DNA of 64,000 nt from Lacimicrobium alkaliphilum (GCF_002591895.1 NZ_NISX01000004.1:124001-188000), one strand, 5' to 3'; shown: positions 1-9,062, counted from the first letter of the stretch. The notes: generated by a model from the letters alone, not told the origin. Numbers and translations are program-made.

Positions 1-2
1 AT

Positions 3-212
3 CCTTTTGTTTCGTTTGACACCACCAGCCTTGCGGCTCTGGCTCTGGGACAAACCGTACTGGTAAAAGCCTGTCAGGCAGCAGCGATTCCTTTTGATCA
101 GAATGAAGCCCACTCGGCCCTGTATGACGCCTCAAAAACTGCGGATCTGTTTTGCATGATCGTCAATCGCTGGCAACAACTGGGGGGCTGGCCGCTCTCA
201 GACCCGGCCTGA
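3..212 (+). CDS. rnt: Ribonuclease T, C-terminal part (5' end outside window)
   Basis: The reading frame enters from the left edge (first whole codon at base 3) and stops at TGA 210-212. The 69 visible residues match the end of the DEDD-family 3'-5' exonuclease RNase T, which trims tRNA CCA ends and other stable RNA 3' ends. Recognisable are [16 protein letters not shown], the stretch [17 protein letters not shown] holding the conserved His and the last catalytic Asp of the DEDDh fold, and the terminal [11 protein letters not shown]. The TGA is followed at once by the ATG of trmO, so the two are probably co-transcribed. The call rests on family recall of the C-terminus only; the N-terminal DEDD residues are not in the window. 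Confidence 0.9.
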   Translation, partial: PFVSFDTTSLAALALGQTVLVKACQAAAIPFDQNEAHSALYDASKTADLFCMIVNRWQQLGGWPLSDPA

Positions 213-971
213 ATGGACAAACGAATGACAACACCTGATCCGGGCTTATTGACTTTACCTGATGCTCTGCAGCCACTGGGCATAATCCACACCCCCTATA
301 AACAGAAATTTGCCATTCCCCGCCAGCCCGGTCTGGTTAAAGAGGCAGTGGGTGAAATTTACTTTTTTGCGCCCTTTAACGACATCAACTGTTTTCGTGG
401 TATTGAGCAATTTTCCCATCTGTGGATACTGTTTCAGTTTCATCAGACCCTAAACAAGGGCTGGAAGCCAACTGTACGGCCACCGAGACTGGGGGGCAAT
501 CAGCGTGTCGGCGTTTTTGCCAGTCGCAGTACCCACAGACCTAATGGTATCGGCCTGTCGGTGGTGGAATTTGAAAGCCTGAGCAGCCATCAGGGCCAGG
601 TTTGTTTAAAGGTTAAAGGTGTGGATTTGCTCGATGGCACACCGATAATAGACATCAAACCTTACCTGCCCTACGCCGATGCACATCCAAACGCTGTTGG
701 AGGTTTCGCCAGCGATCTGCCCTCATCTGTTGCTGTGCGTTTTTCGCCAGCTGCATTAACACAGTTACAGCAGTTCAGTGATGACCCTCAAAAAATGAAA
801 AACCTGATTGAATCTGTACTGCAACAGGATCCACGTCCGGCCTACAAGGCCAGTCAATCCGGCCCTCAAGCTTTTGCTATATGTCTGGATAACCTCAACA
901 TTCACTGGCAAAGTGTAGAAAATAGCATTGAAGTGACGGGCATTGAGGTCATTTGTGCTGAAAAAGCATAA
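213..971 (+). CDS. trmO: tRNA (N6-threonylcarbamoyladenosine(37)-N6)-methyltransferase TrmO (TsaA/YaeB family)
   Basis: A 252-residue protein of the TsaA/YaeB/TrmO family, a SAM-dependent methyltransferase that adds the N6-methyl group to t6A37 in tRNAs reading ACY codons. Family landmarks are the N-terminal LGIIHTPYKQKFAIPRQPG near residue 22, HLWILFQFH, the signature GVFASRSTHRPNGIGLS at about 99-115, and DGTPIIDIKPYLPYAD at about 141-156. Length agrees with the about 235 residues of the E. coli protein. The first ATG touches the rnt stop (TGAATG); a second in-frame ATG lies four codons on, at 225, and could be the true start. Translational coupling to rnt is likely. Nothing looks damaged. 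Confidence 0.93.
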   Translation: MDKRMTTPDPGLLTLPDALQPLGIIHTPYKQKFAIPRQPGLVKEAVGEIYFFAPFNDINCFRGIEQFSHLWILFQFHQTLNKGWKPTVRPPRLGGNQRVGVFASRSTHRPNGIGLSVVEFESLSSHQGQVCLKVKGVDLLDGTPIIDIKPYLPYADAHPNAVGGFASDLPSSVAVRFSPAALTQLQQFSDDPQKMKNLIESVLQQDPRPAYKASQSGPQAFAICLDNLNIHWQSVENSIEVTGIEVICAEKA

Positions 972-1074
972 AAATCTGTTAACTATACTTCTGCCCTGAC
1001 GGGGGGACTGTTAGAATGGCGCCCGATTTTTGGTCAAGGTACCACACAGGGGTACCCATTATTGAGTGATGCCT

Positions 1075-2784
1075 ATGCGAAGCAGTCAGTATTTACTATC
1101 AACCAAGAAAGAAACACCAGCGAGCGCGGAAATTATCAGCCATCAGCTGATGATTCGTGCCGGTATGATCCGCAAGCTGGCTTCGGGTATGTATACCTGG
1201 CTCCCCAGCGGGCTCCGGGTACTTAATAAGGTTACCAACATTGTACGTGAAGAAATGGTCAGAGCCGGCGCACTGGAAATTTTGATGCCTATGGTACAGC
1301 CCGCAGACCTGTGGCAGGAATCCGGACGCTGGGACGAGTATGGTCCTGAATTATTGCGTCTTAATGACAGACACAAAAGGGACTTTGTATTAGGCCCTAC
1401 CCATGAGGAAGTGATCACCAATCTGGTAAAACGGGAAGTCAGCAGCTACAAGCAACTGCCCCTTAATCTGTTTCAGATCCAGACCAAGTTCCGCGATGAA
1501 GTCCGTCCCCGTTTTGGTGTGATGCGCAGCCGCGAATTTATCATGAAAGATGCTTATTCTTTCCACCTGACTCAGGAGTCACTGGAAACGTCTTATCAGA
1601 ATATGTTCCGGGCTTACTGTAACATTTTTGAGCGCATTGGCCTCAGCTACCGCCCCGTTATTGCCGACAACGGCTCCATTGGCGGCAGTATGTCACATGA
1701 ATTCCATGTACTGGCCGACTCCGGTGAGGATGCCATTGCCTTCAGTACCGAATCAGACTTTGCAGCCAATGTGGAGATGGCAGAGTTGACCCCCAGCAAC
1801 TCCGCTCCTGATGCTCCGCAGGGTGAAATGCATCTGGTAGAAACACCAAAGGCCACCACCATTGCTGAACTGGTTGAACAATTTCCTGTTGCGGTAGAAA
1901 AAACCGTTAAAACGCTGGTGGTCAAAGCCAGTGATAGTTGTGAAAGTGACCTGATTGCCTTACTGGTTCGCGGTGACCATGAGCTAAATGAAGTGAAAGC
2001 GGAAAAACTAGATCAGGTCGCTGCGCCACTGACCTTTGCCACAGAAGAAGAAATTCGTCGCAGCATTGGCGCCGGCCCGGGATCATTAGGCCCGGTTAAT
2101 TTACCCATTCCCTTTATTATCGATCACAGTGTGGCCAGTATCAGTGATTTTGCCGCAGGGGCCAACATTGATGGTAAGCACTTTTTCAATATTAACTGGC
2201 AACGAGACGTTGAACCCGGAGAAAGCGCAGATATTCGCAATGTACAGGCAGGCGATCCTTCCCCGGATGGCAACGGAGTACTGGAAATTAAACGCGGCAT
2301 CGAAGTGGGCCATATATTCCAGCTTGGTGATAAATATTCTCAGTCAATGAACTGTGGCGTACTGACTGAGTCGGGTAAACACCAGCCTCTGTCTATGGGC
2401 TGCTATGGCATTGGCGTCACGCGCATTGTTGCCGCCGCCATTGAACAGAACCACGACAAGTTCGGTATCACCTGGCCGGATGCCATCGCCCCGTTTAACG
2501 TGGCGATTATTCCCATGAACATGCACAAATCTCATCGTATTCAGGAAGCGGCCAATCAGGTTTACAATCAGTTGCTCGAAGCCGGAATTGACGTTCTGAT
2601 TGATGATCGTAAGGAGCGTCCCGGTGTAATGTTTGCGGACATGGAACTGGTGGGTATCCCTCACCAGATTATCATTGGTGAACGCAACCTTGATGAGGAA
2701 AAGGTGGAGTACAAGAACCGTCGCAGTGGTGAGAAACAACTGATGGCGCTCAACGATATCGTCGGGTTTGTTAAAGGGCTTTAA
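1075..2784 (+). CDS. proS: Prolyl-tRNA synthetase (bacterial type, with editing domain)
   Basis: A class II aminoacyl-tRNA synthetase charging tRNA-Pro. From the ATG at 1075 it has 569 residues and begins [16 protein letters not shown], the usual start of the family; GTG 1066 and ATG 1069 lie in frame just upstream and would add only three or two residues. Motif 1 lies near residues 37-60, motif 2 near 138-165 ([18 protein letters not shown]), motif 3 near 442 ([16 protein letters not shown]). Between motifs 2 and 3 is the roughly 160-residue YbaK-like insertion that deacylates Ala-tRNA-Pro, and the C-terminal 100 residues form the anticodon-binding domain. Upstream at 1038-1056 two GGTACC palindromes flank a short spacer; no clear promoter is recognisable. 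No terminator directly follows. Confidence 0.97.
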   Translation: MRSSQYLLSTKKETPASAEIISHQLMIRAGMIRKLASGMYTWLPSGLRVLNKVTNIVREEMVRAGALEILMPMVQPADLWQESGRWDEYGPELLRLNDRHKRDFVLGPTHEEVITNLVKREVSSYKQLPLNLFQIQTKFRDEVRPRFGVMRSREFIMKDAYSFHLTQESLETSYQNMFRAYCNIFERIGLSYRPVIADNGSIGGSMSHEFHVLADSGEDAIAFSTESDFAANVEMAELTPSNSAPDAPQGEMHLVETPKATTIAELVEQFPVAVEKTVKTLVVKASDSCESDLIALLVRGDHELNEVKAEKLDQVAAPLTFATEEEIRRSIGAGPGSLGPVNLPIPFIIDHSVASISDFAAGANIDGKHFFNINWQRDVEPGESADIRNVQAGDPSPDGNGVLEIKRGIEVGHIFQLGDKYSQSMNCGVLTESGKHQPLSMGCYGIGVTRIVAAAIEQNHDKFGITWPDAIAPFNVAIIPMNMHKSHRIQEAANQVYNQLLEAGIDVLIDDRKERPGVMFADMELVGIPHQIIIGERNLDEEKVEYKNRRSGEKQLMALNDIVGFVKGL

Positions 2785-2870
2785 TCGCGCCCCTCCATCA
2801 GTTTAAAAATGTCGGTTAAAAGCCTAATGTCGGTCAGTTAAGGATACACGACCGTATAGATTGGGGTATA

Positions 2871-3045
2871 GAGAGACATCGACCTCCCTGTCTTTTATGT
2901 CTCTCGTCCCTTCGAGCCAGTTACCTTTGTAAGGACACAAAGGTAACCTAAAAGTCCTTCGCTCAGGACAGCTTTAGCTGGTCTGAAAGGCATTGGGCAG
3001 GGATGCCCAATGCAAAGGTCACTGGCACACCAGGGACGGTGTGTC
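2871..3045. repeat. Cluster of perfect intergenic hairpins downstream of proS
   Basis: Part of the 744-bp gap between proS and the MBL hydrolase, which holds no credible gene. Successive stem-loops are GAGAGACAT/ATGTCTCTC (2871-2905), GTTACCTTTGT/ACAAAGGTAAC with loop AAGGAC (2920-2947), GTCCT/AGGAC (2954-2969), GCATTGGGC/GCCCAATGC with loop AGGGAT (2990-3013) and GGCACACC/GGTGTGTC with loop AGGGAC (3024-3045). The last two share their loop with the 51-bp array that follows. None is followed by a U-tract on the + strand, so they do not look like an ordinary proS terminator. Function unknown. Confidence 0.75.
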
Positions 3046-3099
3046 ATACCAGCAGGGACAGCCAGGTTATCGGCTTGACTGGGAAGCTTGAAGGGGTAT

Positions 3100-3132
3100 A
3101 AAAAATGCCAGTCAGCTTAACTGACTAGCATT
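3100..3132 (-). terminator. Intrinsic-terminator-like hairpin reading on the minus strand
   Basis: The minus strand reads AATGCTAGTCAG, loop TTAAG, CTGACTGGCATT followed by further T residues (six A residues at 3100-3105 on +). The stem is 12 bp with one mismatch. No gene on the minus strand ends here, since both neighbours are on +, so it would stop antisense transcription, or it is a piece of the adjoining repeat element. Confidence 0.45.
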
Positions 3133-3140
3133 AGGTTATA

Positions 3141-3373
3141 ACCTGCACTTCCACCATCCCTGGTGGTCGGCAGGTGAACTGCTCCTGCGTAACCTGCACT
3201 TCCACCATCCCTGGTGGTCGGCAGGTGAACTGCTCCTGCGTAACCTGCACTTCCGCCATCCCTGGCGGTCGGCAGGTGAACTGCTCCTGCGTAACCTGCA
3301 CTTCCGCCATCCCTGGCGGTCGGCAGGTGAACTGCTCCTGCGTAACCTGCACTTCCGCCATCCCTGGCGGTCG
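3141..3373. repeat. 51-bp tandem repeat array, 4 full units plus a partial fifth
   Basis: Units begin ACCTGCACTTCC at 3141, 3192, 3243, 3294 and 3345, an exact 51-bp period, with no unique spacers. Each unit carries two inverted repeats. The first has loop ATCCCT (AGGGAT on the minus strand) and stems CCACC/GGTGG in units 1-2 but CCGCC/GGCGG in units 3-5, a paired substitution. The second is GCAGG/CCTGC. After the last unit a further inverted repeat TATTCCGG/CCGGAATA spans 3374-3429. Because 51 is divisible by three, frames stay open on both strands through the array, giving spurious 17-residue repeat proteins. Related modules recur at 25410-25510 and 57539-57690. Confidence 0.9.
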
Positions 3374-3528
3374 TATTCCGGAGTGTTCGGGAACGTCTCT
3401 CAGGGGATATACAGATATTCCCCGGAATATACCTGACAAAAGCTGATCGCACATCCATGATGCTGTAACTTATACTGTTATAAACAGATAGATTCGATTT
3501 TGAGATTGGCGGCAGGTCAGATAAGAAT

Positions 3529-4386
3529 ATGAAATTAACCTTTTATGGTGTCCGGGGTTCAGTGCCCACGCCGGGGCCCGAGTACATCCGCTACGGCGGT
3601 AATACTGCCTGCGTACACATTGAACTGGCTGACGGCACGGATATTATTCTCGATGCCGGAACAGGGATCCGCAGCCTGGGTAAAAAGCTGATCAAACAGC
3701 AAGGCGATATTTATTTGTTACTGACCCACAATCATTGGGATCATATTCAGGGGTTTCCCTTCTTTGCCCCTATTTATGAACCTGACAGAAATATTTATAT
3801 CACCCCGGGGCAAACCTCTCCGGATGCGCCCAATGCCATTCTGGAGCAAATGAGCGGCAGTTATTTCCCGGTAGATTATCAGACTCTGCCCGCCAATATT
3901 GTTATCCAGTCGATTCCGGACAACACCTCTGCCTGGTCCATTAACAGTGCCACCATTACCCGGAATAAAATGAACCACCCGGGCAATGGCAGTGCATTTT
4001 TAATTGAGGCTGACAATACACGGGTTGCCTATATCACCGACAATGAACTTTATCCTCCCTATAAGAAAACCACAGATTTTATGGATTGGGTCAGTTTTGC
4101 CAAAGACGCCGACCTGATAATCCATGATGCGCAGTATATGCTGTCGGATATGCCGAAAAAATCGGGTTGGGGCCATTCTGTTGCAGAAGAAGCCGTCAAA
4201 CTGGCGATGGCCTGCCAGGCTAAACGTCTGGCGTTATACAGCCACGACGAGATCCGTACCGATGACGAGATTGAAGCACTGGAGCGCCACTGCCAGGACG
4301 TCATTGAAATCGGACAGATGGACCTGCAACTCTTTGCCGCTGCAGAAGGGATCTGCATCGACTTTGATACCAACCCTTCTGCATAA
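3529..4386 (+). CDS. MBL-fold metallo-hydrolase
   Basis: A 285-residue metallo-beta-lactamase-fold hydrolase, apparently cytoplasmic (no signal peptide). The N-terminus MKLTFYGVRGSVPTPGPE with RYGGNTAC is typical of the RNase Z/PhnP/cyclic-phosphodiesterase-like branch rather than of lactamases. The metal motif HxHxDH is THNHWDH at residues 67-72; further likely ligands are His150 (MNHPGNG), Asp171 (YITDNE) and His239 (YSHDE). The substrate cannot be told from sequence; phosphodiester hydrolysis is the commonest chemistry of this branch. The ATG follows an AGATAAGA purine stretch. A terminator-like hairpin lies just after the stop, so it is probably a single-gene unit. Confidence 0.85.
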   Translation: MKLTFYGVRGSVPTPGPEYIRYGGNTACVHIELADGTDIILDAGTGIRSLGKKLIKQQGDIYLLLTHNHWDHIQGFPFFAPIYEPDRNIYITPGQTSPDAPNAILEQMSGSYFPVDYQTLPANIVIQSIPDNTSAWSINSATITRNKMNHPGNGSAFLIEADNTRVAYITDNELYPPYKKTTDFMDWVSFAKDADLIIHDAQYMLSDMPKKSGWGHSVAEEAVKLAMACQAKRLALYSHDEIRTDDEIEALERHCQDVIEIGQMDLQLFAAAEGICIDFDTNPSA

Positions 4387-4401
4387 TTGAAACTCACAGA
4401 C

Positions 4402-4426
4402 CCGGGATTTAACGGTCCCGGTGTTT
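4402..4426 (+). terminator. Probable intrinsic terminator after the MBL hydrolase
   Basis: CCGGGA, loop TTTAACGG, TCCCGG, then TGTTTT. A six-pair GC-rich stem with a short U-tract, 15 bases after the stop at 4386. The rest of the gap up to 4591 shows no other feature. Confidence 0.55.
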
Positions 4427-4591
4427 TGACGCTGAGTGACTATACCGGCACAATGACGTCAGGAGCGTTGCTGAACATCTGCAGAATGGCCGTCTGGCAT
4501 AATTCACAGAGACACCGAATAATATACGGTCTGAAGCCAAGCCCTTGTGACTTGCGCATCATGGGTCGATTATCTGGATAAATTCTTACAT

Positions 4592-5719
4592 ATGCTGGAA
4601 CGACATAGATTCTCTTTGCTGCTTAGCGGTGGTGGTGCACGTGCCGCTTACCAGGTTGGCGTGCTAAAGGCCATTACCCATTTACTGCCCCGCAGCCACA
4701 GCCTGCCCTTTCCTGTCATTTGCGGCACGTCAGCCGGCGCCATCAATGCAACGTCGCTGGCAAGTTATGCTTCCTGTTATCATCTTGGCGTCAGAAAGAT
4801 GGAATGGGTCTGGAAAAACTTCCGCAGCGAGCAGGTGTATAAAAGTGACTTAGGTTCAGTGTTTGGCTATCTGCTGAAGAATCAGTTACAGGGCCTGCAG
4901 ACGAAAGACAAACCGCGCCGGCCCACCAGCCTGCTGGACAATAGCCCACTGAACAGACTACTCAGACAAGACATGGCTTTTAGTCGTATTGACCGCAATA
5001 TTCAGCGAGGTCACCTGAAAGCTATCAGCGTGACTGCGTCGAGCTACAGTACCAATGAATCGATCAGCTTTTTCCAGGGCGCGACTGATCTTTCATCCTG
5101 GCGCAGGGCAAAACGTCAGGGCATCATCACCCAGCTGAATGTCGAACACCTGATGGCCTCTTCCGCGATTCCGCTGGTATTTCCCAGCGTTCGTATCGAA
5201 GGAAATTACTATGGTGACGGATCTATCCACCAGCTATCCCCCCTGAGCACGCCTATACACCTGGGAGCGGAGAAGATCCTTGTAATTGGCGTGGAACAGC
5301 CCAAACCGGATAAGCAGCATCAGATTCAGCACCACCCGAGCAGCGCCATGATTGCCGGGCATCTGCTGGATACTATTTTTGCGGATACGCTGCATTCTGA
5401 TTTGGAGCGCCTGTATCGTATCAATCATACCTTGTCGCTGCTGAGTGAAAAGCAACGCAAGGCCACCCATCTAAAACCCATTGATTGCCTCGTGATCAAT
5501 CCCAAGGTCAATTTCAATGACATTGCGGCACAATACTATCAACGTCTGCCCCGGGGAGTACGCTCATTGATGCGGCTGATGGGAATTCGCCCGGACTCCG
5601 AGTCCAGTTTGCTCAGCTACTTACTCTTCGACGGCCCTTTTTGTCAGGCATTGATCCAACAAGGCTATGAGGACGGACTGCAACGCCAGGAAGAAATAGG
5701 CGCATTCCTGGAAATCTGA
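4592..5719 (+). CDS. Patatin-like phospholipase family protein
   Basis: A 375-residue patatin-family serine acyl hydrolase. Visible motifs are the oxyanion-hole glycines SGGGARAA at residues 12-19, the nucleophile elbow GTSAG with Ser47, and the catalytic aspartate of the Ser-Asp dyad in YGDGSIHQLSP, Asp209. The last motif reads DGS where most members have DGG or DGA. The frame is open upstream to 4547, but the ATG at 4592 (MLERHRFSLLLSGGG) puts the glycine motif at the usual distance from the N-terminus and is preferred. Lipid substrate and physiological role cannot be read from sequence. No signal peptide is seen, so a cytoplasmic or membrane-peripheral site is inferred. Confidence 0.87.
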   Translation: MLERHRFSLLLSGGGARAAYQVGVLKAITHLLPRSHSLPFPVICGTSAGAINATSLASYASCYHLGVRKMEWVWKNFRSEQVYKSDLGSVFGYLLKNQLQGLQTKDKPRRPTSLLDNSPLNRLLRQDMAFSRIDRNIQRGHLKAISVTASSYSTNESISFFQGATDLSSWRRAKRQGIITQLNVEHLMASSAIPLVFPSVRIEGNYYGDGSIHQLSPLSTPIHLGAEKILVIGVEQPKPDKQHQIQHHPSSAMIAGHLLDTIFADTLHSDLERLYRINHTLSLLSEKQRKATHLKPIDCLVINPKVNFNDIAAQYYQRLPRGVRSLMRLMGIRPDSESSLLSYLLFDGPFCQALIQQGYEDGLQRQEEIGAFLEI

Positions 5720-5802
5720 CCCACATCTGGCACATCTTTTGCTCACAACTAAACCAAGAGTAATGCGTTTACCTGACGTCAAATATCCGGCAGGAGTGAG
5801 TT

Positions 5803-6687
5803 GTGGACCAGTTAGCCCCTTTATATAACAGCACCAATAAGGACCGATTCTTCCATTTTGGCGAATCACGGCGTTTACTGTCTGATAGCGATATGCTGAC
5901 TATTCTCCAGCGCATGCTATCAACTCTGAATATCGATAAGCTCGCTGATATCGCCCTGACGGTGTTAGGTGAGCGTCTCACTGTAACAGGGTTTGAGATT
6001 CATGCTCCTGAGCAGGGTTATGCGGCGGGTCTCGCTGGCGTCTACCATCGCCAGCTGGAAGCCCCGCACCACATCGAACCGCATATCAGTATAAGCTATC
6101 GCTTTGCACACAGACCCTCTAATCACGAACAACGTCTGCTGCATGAACTGCATGATTGTATCGTCGCACCTTTGGCTCATGCTATGGGGCACGCCCGGCT
6201 GGCCACCATGGCCACCAAAGACCATCTTACAGGGCTGGGTAACCGTGCCAGTTTCGATGACGCTCTGCACCGCCTTATCAGCCACGCCAAACGTAATAAC
6301 AACCGTTTTGGCTTAGTGGTACTGGATATGGACAGATTCAAGGCCATCAACGATGAATATGGGCATCAGGAGGGTGACAAGGTATTAATCAATGTGGCCA
6401 GAGCTATCAGCGATTGCCTGCGGGATACCGACTTTGCCTTTCGCTTCGGGGGTGACGAGTTTTGTTGCCTGATTGAACAAGCCGATCAAAAATCCATGCT
6501 TTGCATTGCCCAGCGTATTCGCCGCGCCATGGAGAGCTATCCTTTGCTGGTTAAGCATCGTGTCAGTTGTAGTATAGGAGTCAGCTTATATCGTGAGGGA
6601 GACAGCAGTGAGAGTTTATTTGAACGAGCCGATCTGGCCCTGTATCAATTAAAAGAAGCGCACTACAACAGCGTGGAATCTGCCTGA
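5803..6687 (+). CDS. GGDEF-domain diguanylate cyclase
   Basis: A 294-residue soluble protein. Residues about 130-290 are a GGDEF domain that condenses two GTP to cyclic-di-GMP: DHLTGLGNR at 140-148, DMDRFKAIND at about 175-184, and an intact active-site FGGDEF with GGDEF at 216-220. RDTD at 207-210, five residues before GGDEF, fits the RxxD allosteric inhibitory site, so product feedback is expected. The N-terminal 130 residues hold no domain I recognise and no membrane segment; they presumably sense or localise. The start is GTG at 5803 behind a GGAGTGAG stretch. It converges on tilS. Confidence 0.92.
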   Translation: MDQLAPLYNSTNKDRFFHFGESRRLLSDSDMLTILQRMLSTLNIDKLADIALTVLGERLTVTGFEIHAPEQGYAAGLAGVYHRQLEAPHHIEPHISISYRFAHRPSNHEQRLLHELHDCIVAPLAHAMGHARLATMATKDHLTGLGNRASFDDALHRLISHAKRNNNRFGLVVLDMDRFKAINDEYGHQEGDKVLINVARAISDCLRDTDFAFRFGGDEFCCLIEQADQKSMLCIAQRIRRAMESYPLLVKHRVSCSIGVSLYREGDSSESLFERADLALYQLKEAHYNSVESA

Positions 6688-6699
6688 GCTCCTCTTCGA

Positions 6700-6719
6700 T
6701 ACGGCAACAATTTGCCGGT
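6700..6719. terminator. Weak hairpin between convergent diguanylate cyclase and tilS genes
   Basis: CGGCAA, loop CAAT, TTGCCG, then GTTTAA. A six-pair stem lying between two convergent stops 48 bp apart. The U-tract is poor, so the terminator call is tentative. Confidence 0.35.
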
Positions 6720-6735
6720 TTAACAGAGTATCCGG

Positions 6736-8061
6736 TCAGGCCATTGCCACCCAAACAGTGTGTTTGTCGCCACTCCCTGGCTGGTATTCATCTGCACCAC
6801 CGTACCCCAGTGCGGCAACCAGAATTCCGTGATGTCTGAGTAAGGGTACCTGCGCTCTTTGCCAGGGCGGTATTTTCCACAAACGCATCCAGTGTTTAAG
6901 AGGCTTACTCACTTTAGCCCCGGCTGGCCGGAAGCGTTCTGACCAGCCACTGAACTCAATGCTAACAGGAGGTTCAACACGCAGACCTGTCCACTGTCCC
7001 CGCCCCGGGGGAACGGGTCCCTGGTGAAAACACAAACGACGGTCGTCACTGAGTATCACCTGCGCTTCACCGTTCCAGTTTACCGGCCTGGGAGCCTCTG
7101 CAGGTTTGCCTCTGAGCAAGTACAACGCCTGGTCGAAACGTCTTAACTGCCAGTCACCCCAGGTAATACAGGGACTGGCATCCTGACTGGCAGCGATCAG
7201 CTCCTCTTCCAGTCTGCGCAATATGGTCTGAGCAGGCATTTCAGCCCCCTGCTCTGCCAACCAGAAGCGGATAATCTGTTTACGCCATTGGCAAGAAAAC
7301 CCTGCCAGCGCCGGCAAACTCAGCGTACCCGCTTCTCCCCTGACAAGCTCAAGATTGGCCTGACTCTGCAGGTCCAGCAATTGCTGCTGCTCAGCGCAGA
7401 GCCTGGCACTTCGGGCAACGGTCTTTTGCACACCCGGCCAGCGCTGCTCTAACAGCGGAATAATCTGGTGACGCAGAAAATTACGATCAAAGGTCAGATC
7501 CTGATTGGATTCATCCTCAATCCAACTCAGCCTGTGCACTGATGCGTACTCCCTGAGTTGTTGCAAAGAGCATTGCAGAAGAGGTCGACAATAGTCGAGC
7601 CCGTCATATCGCGAGTGCTCAGCCATAGCGCTCAACCCTTTAGGTCCGGCCCCACGTTTTAACTGCAGCAGCAGGGTTTCCACCTGGTCCTGCTGATGCT
7701 GGCCTAATAACACCATAGCCCCTTGCGGTATGCTCTCGCCAATCGCCTGATAGCGTGCTGTTCTGGCCCGGGCTTCCAGACTCTCTCCTTTGCTCTTGCT
7801 GATTGAGAGCCGGCGACTCACAAAATGTATGCCCATGGTTTTACAGACACCGGCACAATGCTCCAGCCAGTTATCGGCATTGGCACTCAGACCGTGGTGG
7901 ATATGCACAGCCCCAGCCTGATGCTCAGGATGTCTGGCTGCAAAGCGTGCCAGCAAATGCAGTGCTACATGGGAATCCATACCGCCACTATAGGCCACAT
8001 ATATCGGCTGAGAGGCGGTCAGATAAGTCAGCAGACAATGCTCAAACTCTAAATAAAGCAT
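6736..8061 (-). CDS. tilS: tRNA(Ile)-lysidine synthase TilS
   Basis: An ATP-dependent N-type pyrophosphatase that converts C34 of the AUA-reading tRNA-Ile to lysidine, an essential decoding step. The PP-loop SGGMDS sits at residues 25-30 from the ATG at 8061, the normal distance, followed by HIHHGLSANADNW and the C-terminal tRNA-binding region; 441 residues is within the family range. The frame extends to a TTG at 8112 that overlaps the accA stop, which would make a 458-residue protein. The ATG at 8061 is preferred for homology, although it has no evident ribosome-binding site and lies only a few bases after a terminator U-tract. Confidence 0.94.
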   Translation of the reverse strand: MLYLEFEHCLLTYLTASQPIYVAYSGGMDSHVALHLLARFAARHPEHQAGAVHIHHGLSANADNWLEHCAGVCKTMGIHFVSRRLSISKSKGESLEARARTARYQAIGESIPQGAMVLLGQHQQDQVETLLLQLKRGAGPKGLSAMAEHSRYDGLDYCRPLLQCSLQQLREYASVHRLSWIEDESNQDLTFDRNFLRHQIIPLLEQRWPGVQKTVARSARLCAEQQQLLDLQSQANLELVRGEAGTLSLPALAGFSCQWRKQIIRFWLAEQGAEMPAQTILRRLEEELIAASQDASPCITWGDWQLRRFDQALYLLRGKPAEAPRPVNWNGEAQVILSDDRRLCFHQGPVPPGRGQWTGLRVEPPVSIEFSGWSERFRPAGAKVSKPLKHWMRLWKIPPWQRAQVPLLRHHGILVAALGYGGADEYQPGSGDKHTVWVAMA

Positions 8062-8066
8062 AGGGT

Positions 8067-8093
8067 AAAAAAAGAGCCGCTGGCGCGGCTCTT
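8067..8093 (-). terminator. Strong intrinsic terminator between accA and tilS
   Basis: On the minus strand AAGAGCCGC, loop GCCA, GCGGCTCTT, giving nine perfect pairs and a run of seven T residues. It follows the accA stop at 8106 and ends six bases before the tilS ATG, so tilS either depends on readthrough or has a promoter inside accA. Confidence 0.85.
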
Positions 8094-8105
8094 CATCTGA
8101 TTCTC

Positions 8106-9062
8106 TTAACAATATCCAAAAGACATCAGCCGCTGGTACCGCTCTTCCAACAGCTCCGGGATAGCCAGTTTCTGTAACTGCACTAATTGCTGTTTCAGGC
8201 AGGCCTTCAGACTTGCTGCTGTGCCGTCATAATCACGATGAGCACCGCCTAAAGGCTCATCGACGATGTTGTTGATCAGGCCTAGCTTCTGGATCTGCTG
8301 AGCACTGACCCCCATCGCCTCTGCAGCCAATGGCGCTTTGTCCGCACTCTTCCACAGAATTGATGCGCACCCCTCGGGTGAAATTACAGAATAGGTGCTG
8401 TACTTCAGCATATTTACCCTGTCGCCAACGCCGATAGCCAATGCGCCGCCTGAGCCACCCTCACCGATCACAGTACAAATAACCGGTACCTTAAGACCCG
8501 CCATCACTTTGAGGTTCTGAGCGATAGCTTCACTCTGGCCCCGCTCTTCTGCACCAACACCCGGATAGGCGCCAGGCGTATCGATAAAGGTGATAATTGG
8601 CAGATTAAAACGCTCTGCCATCTTCATCAGCCTCAACGCCTTACGATAACCTTCGGGTTTCGGCATACCAAAGTTACGCTTGATTTTCTCCTGGGTATCC
8701 CGTCCTTTCTGATGGCCAATAACCATCACCGGCAGTTCGTCCAGCATGGCTAAGCCACCAATAATGGCTTTATCATCGGCAAAGGCACGATCACCGGCCA
8801 GTTCATCGAAACCGGTGAAAATCCGTGGCAAATAATCAAGCGTATAAGGACGCAAGGGGTGACGGGCTAGCTGGGAAACCTGCCAGGCACCCAGATCACT
8901 GAAAATCTTGCGGGTCAGCTCAGCACTTTTTTCTCTGAGCTTGGTGATCTCTTCTTCCAGCCCGACATCGAATTCCCCACCCTGATTCACCAGGCGCAAT
9001 TCTTCGATCTTGGCTTCCAAATCTGCAATTGGTTGCTCAAAACTCAGATAGTTCAAACTCAT
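8106..9062 (-). CDS. accA: Acetyl-CoA carboxylase, carboxyltransferase alpha subunit
   Basis: A 318-residue protein, the E. coli length, beginning [16 protein letters not shown]. It forms the alpha2-beta2 carboxyltransferase with AccD and moves CO2 from carboxybiotin-BCCP to acetyl-CoA, the first committed step of fatty-acid synthesis. The coiled-coil N-terminus (residues 8-50) precedes the crotonase-fold core with [28 protein letters not shown] and the oxyanion glycines [13 protein letters not shown]. It lies downstream of dnaE in the usual order and is followed by a strong terminator. No anomalies. Confidence 0.97.
   Translation of the reverse strand: MSLNYLSFEQPIADLEAKIEELRLVNQGGEFDVGLEEEITKLREKSAELTRKIFSDLGAWQVSQLARHPLRPYTLDYLPRIFTGFDELAGDRAFADDKAIIGGLAMLDELPVMVIGHQKGRDTQEKIKRNFGMPKPEGYRKALRLMKMAERFNLPIITFIDTPGAYPGVGAEERGQSEAIAQNLKVMAGLKVPVICTVIGEGGSGGALAIGVGDRVNMLKYSTYSVISPEGCASILWKSADKAPLAAEAMGVSAQQIQKLGLINNIVDEPLGGAHRDYDGTAASLKACLKQQLVQLQKLAIPELLEERYQRLMSFGYC

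Noticed and set aside
3141-3373. CRISPR array
   Set aside because: The repeats are directly tandem with no unique spacers, and no cas gene is present.
3117-3458. Open frames on both strands encoding 17-residue repeat proteins (ARDGGSAGYAGAVHLPT and similar)
   Set aside because: The frames stay open only because the 51-bp DNA repeat is a multiple of three; both strands and several frames are open at once, and there is no ribosome-binding site or non-repeat domain.
4387-4581. A 64-codon frame between the MBL and patatin genes
   Set aside because: It contains the MBL terminator, has no recognisable motif and runs into the patatin upstream region.
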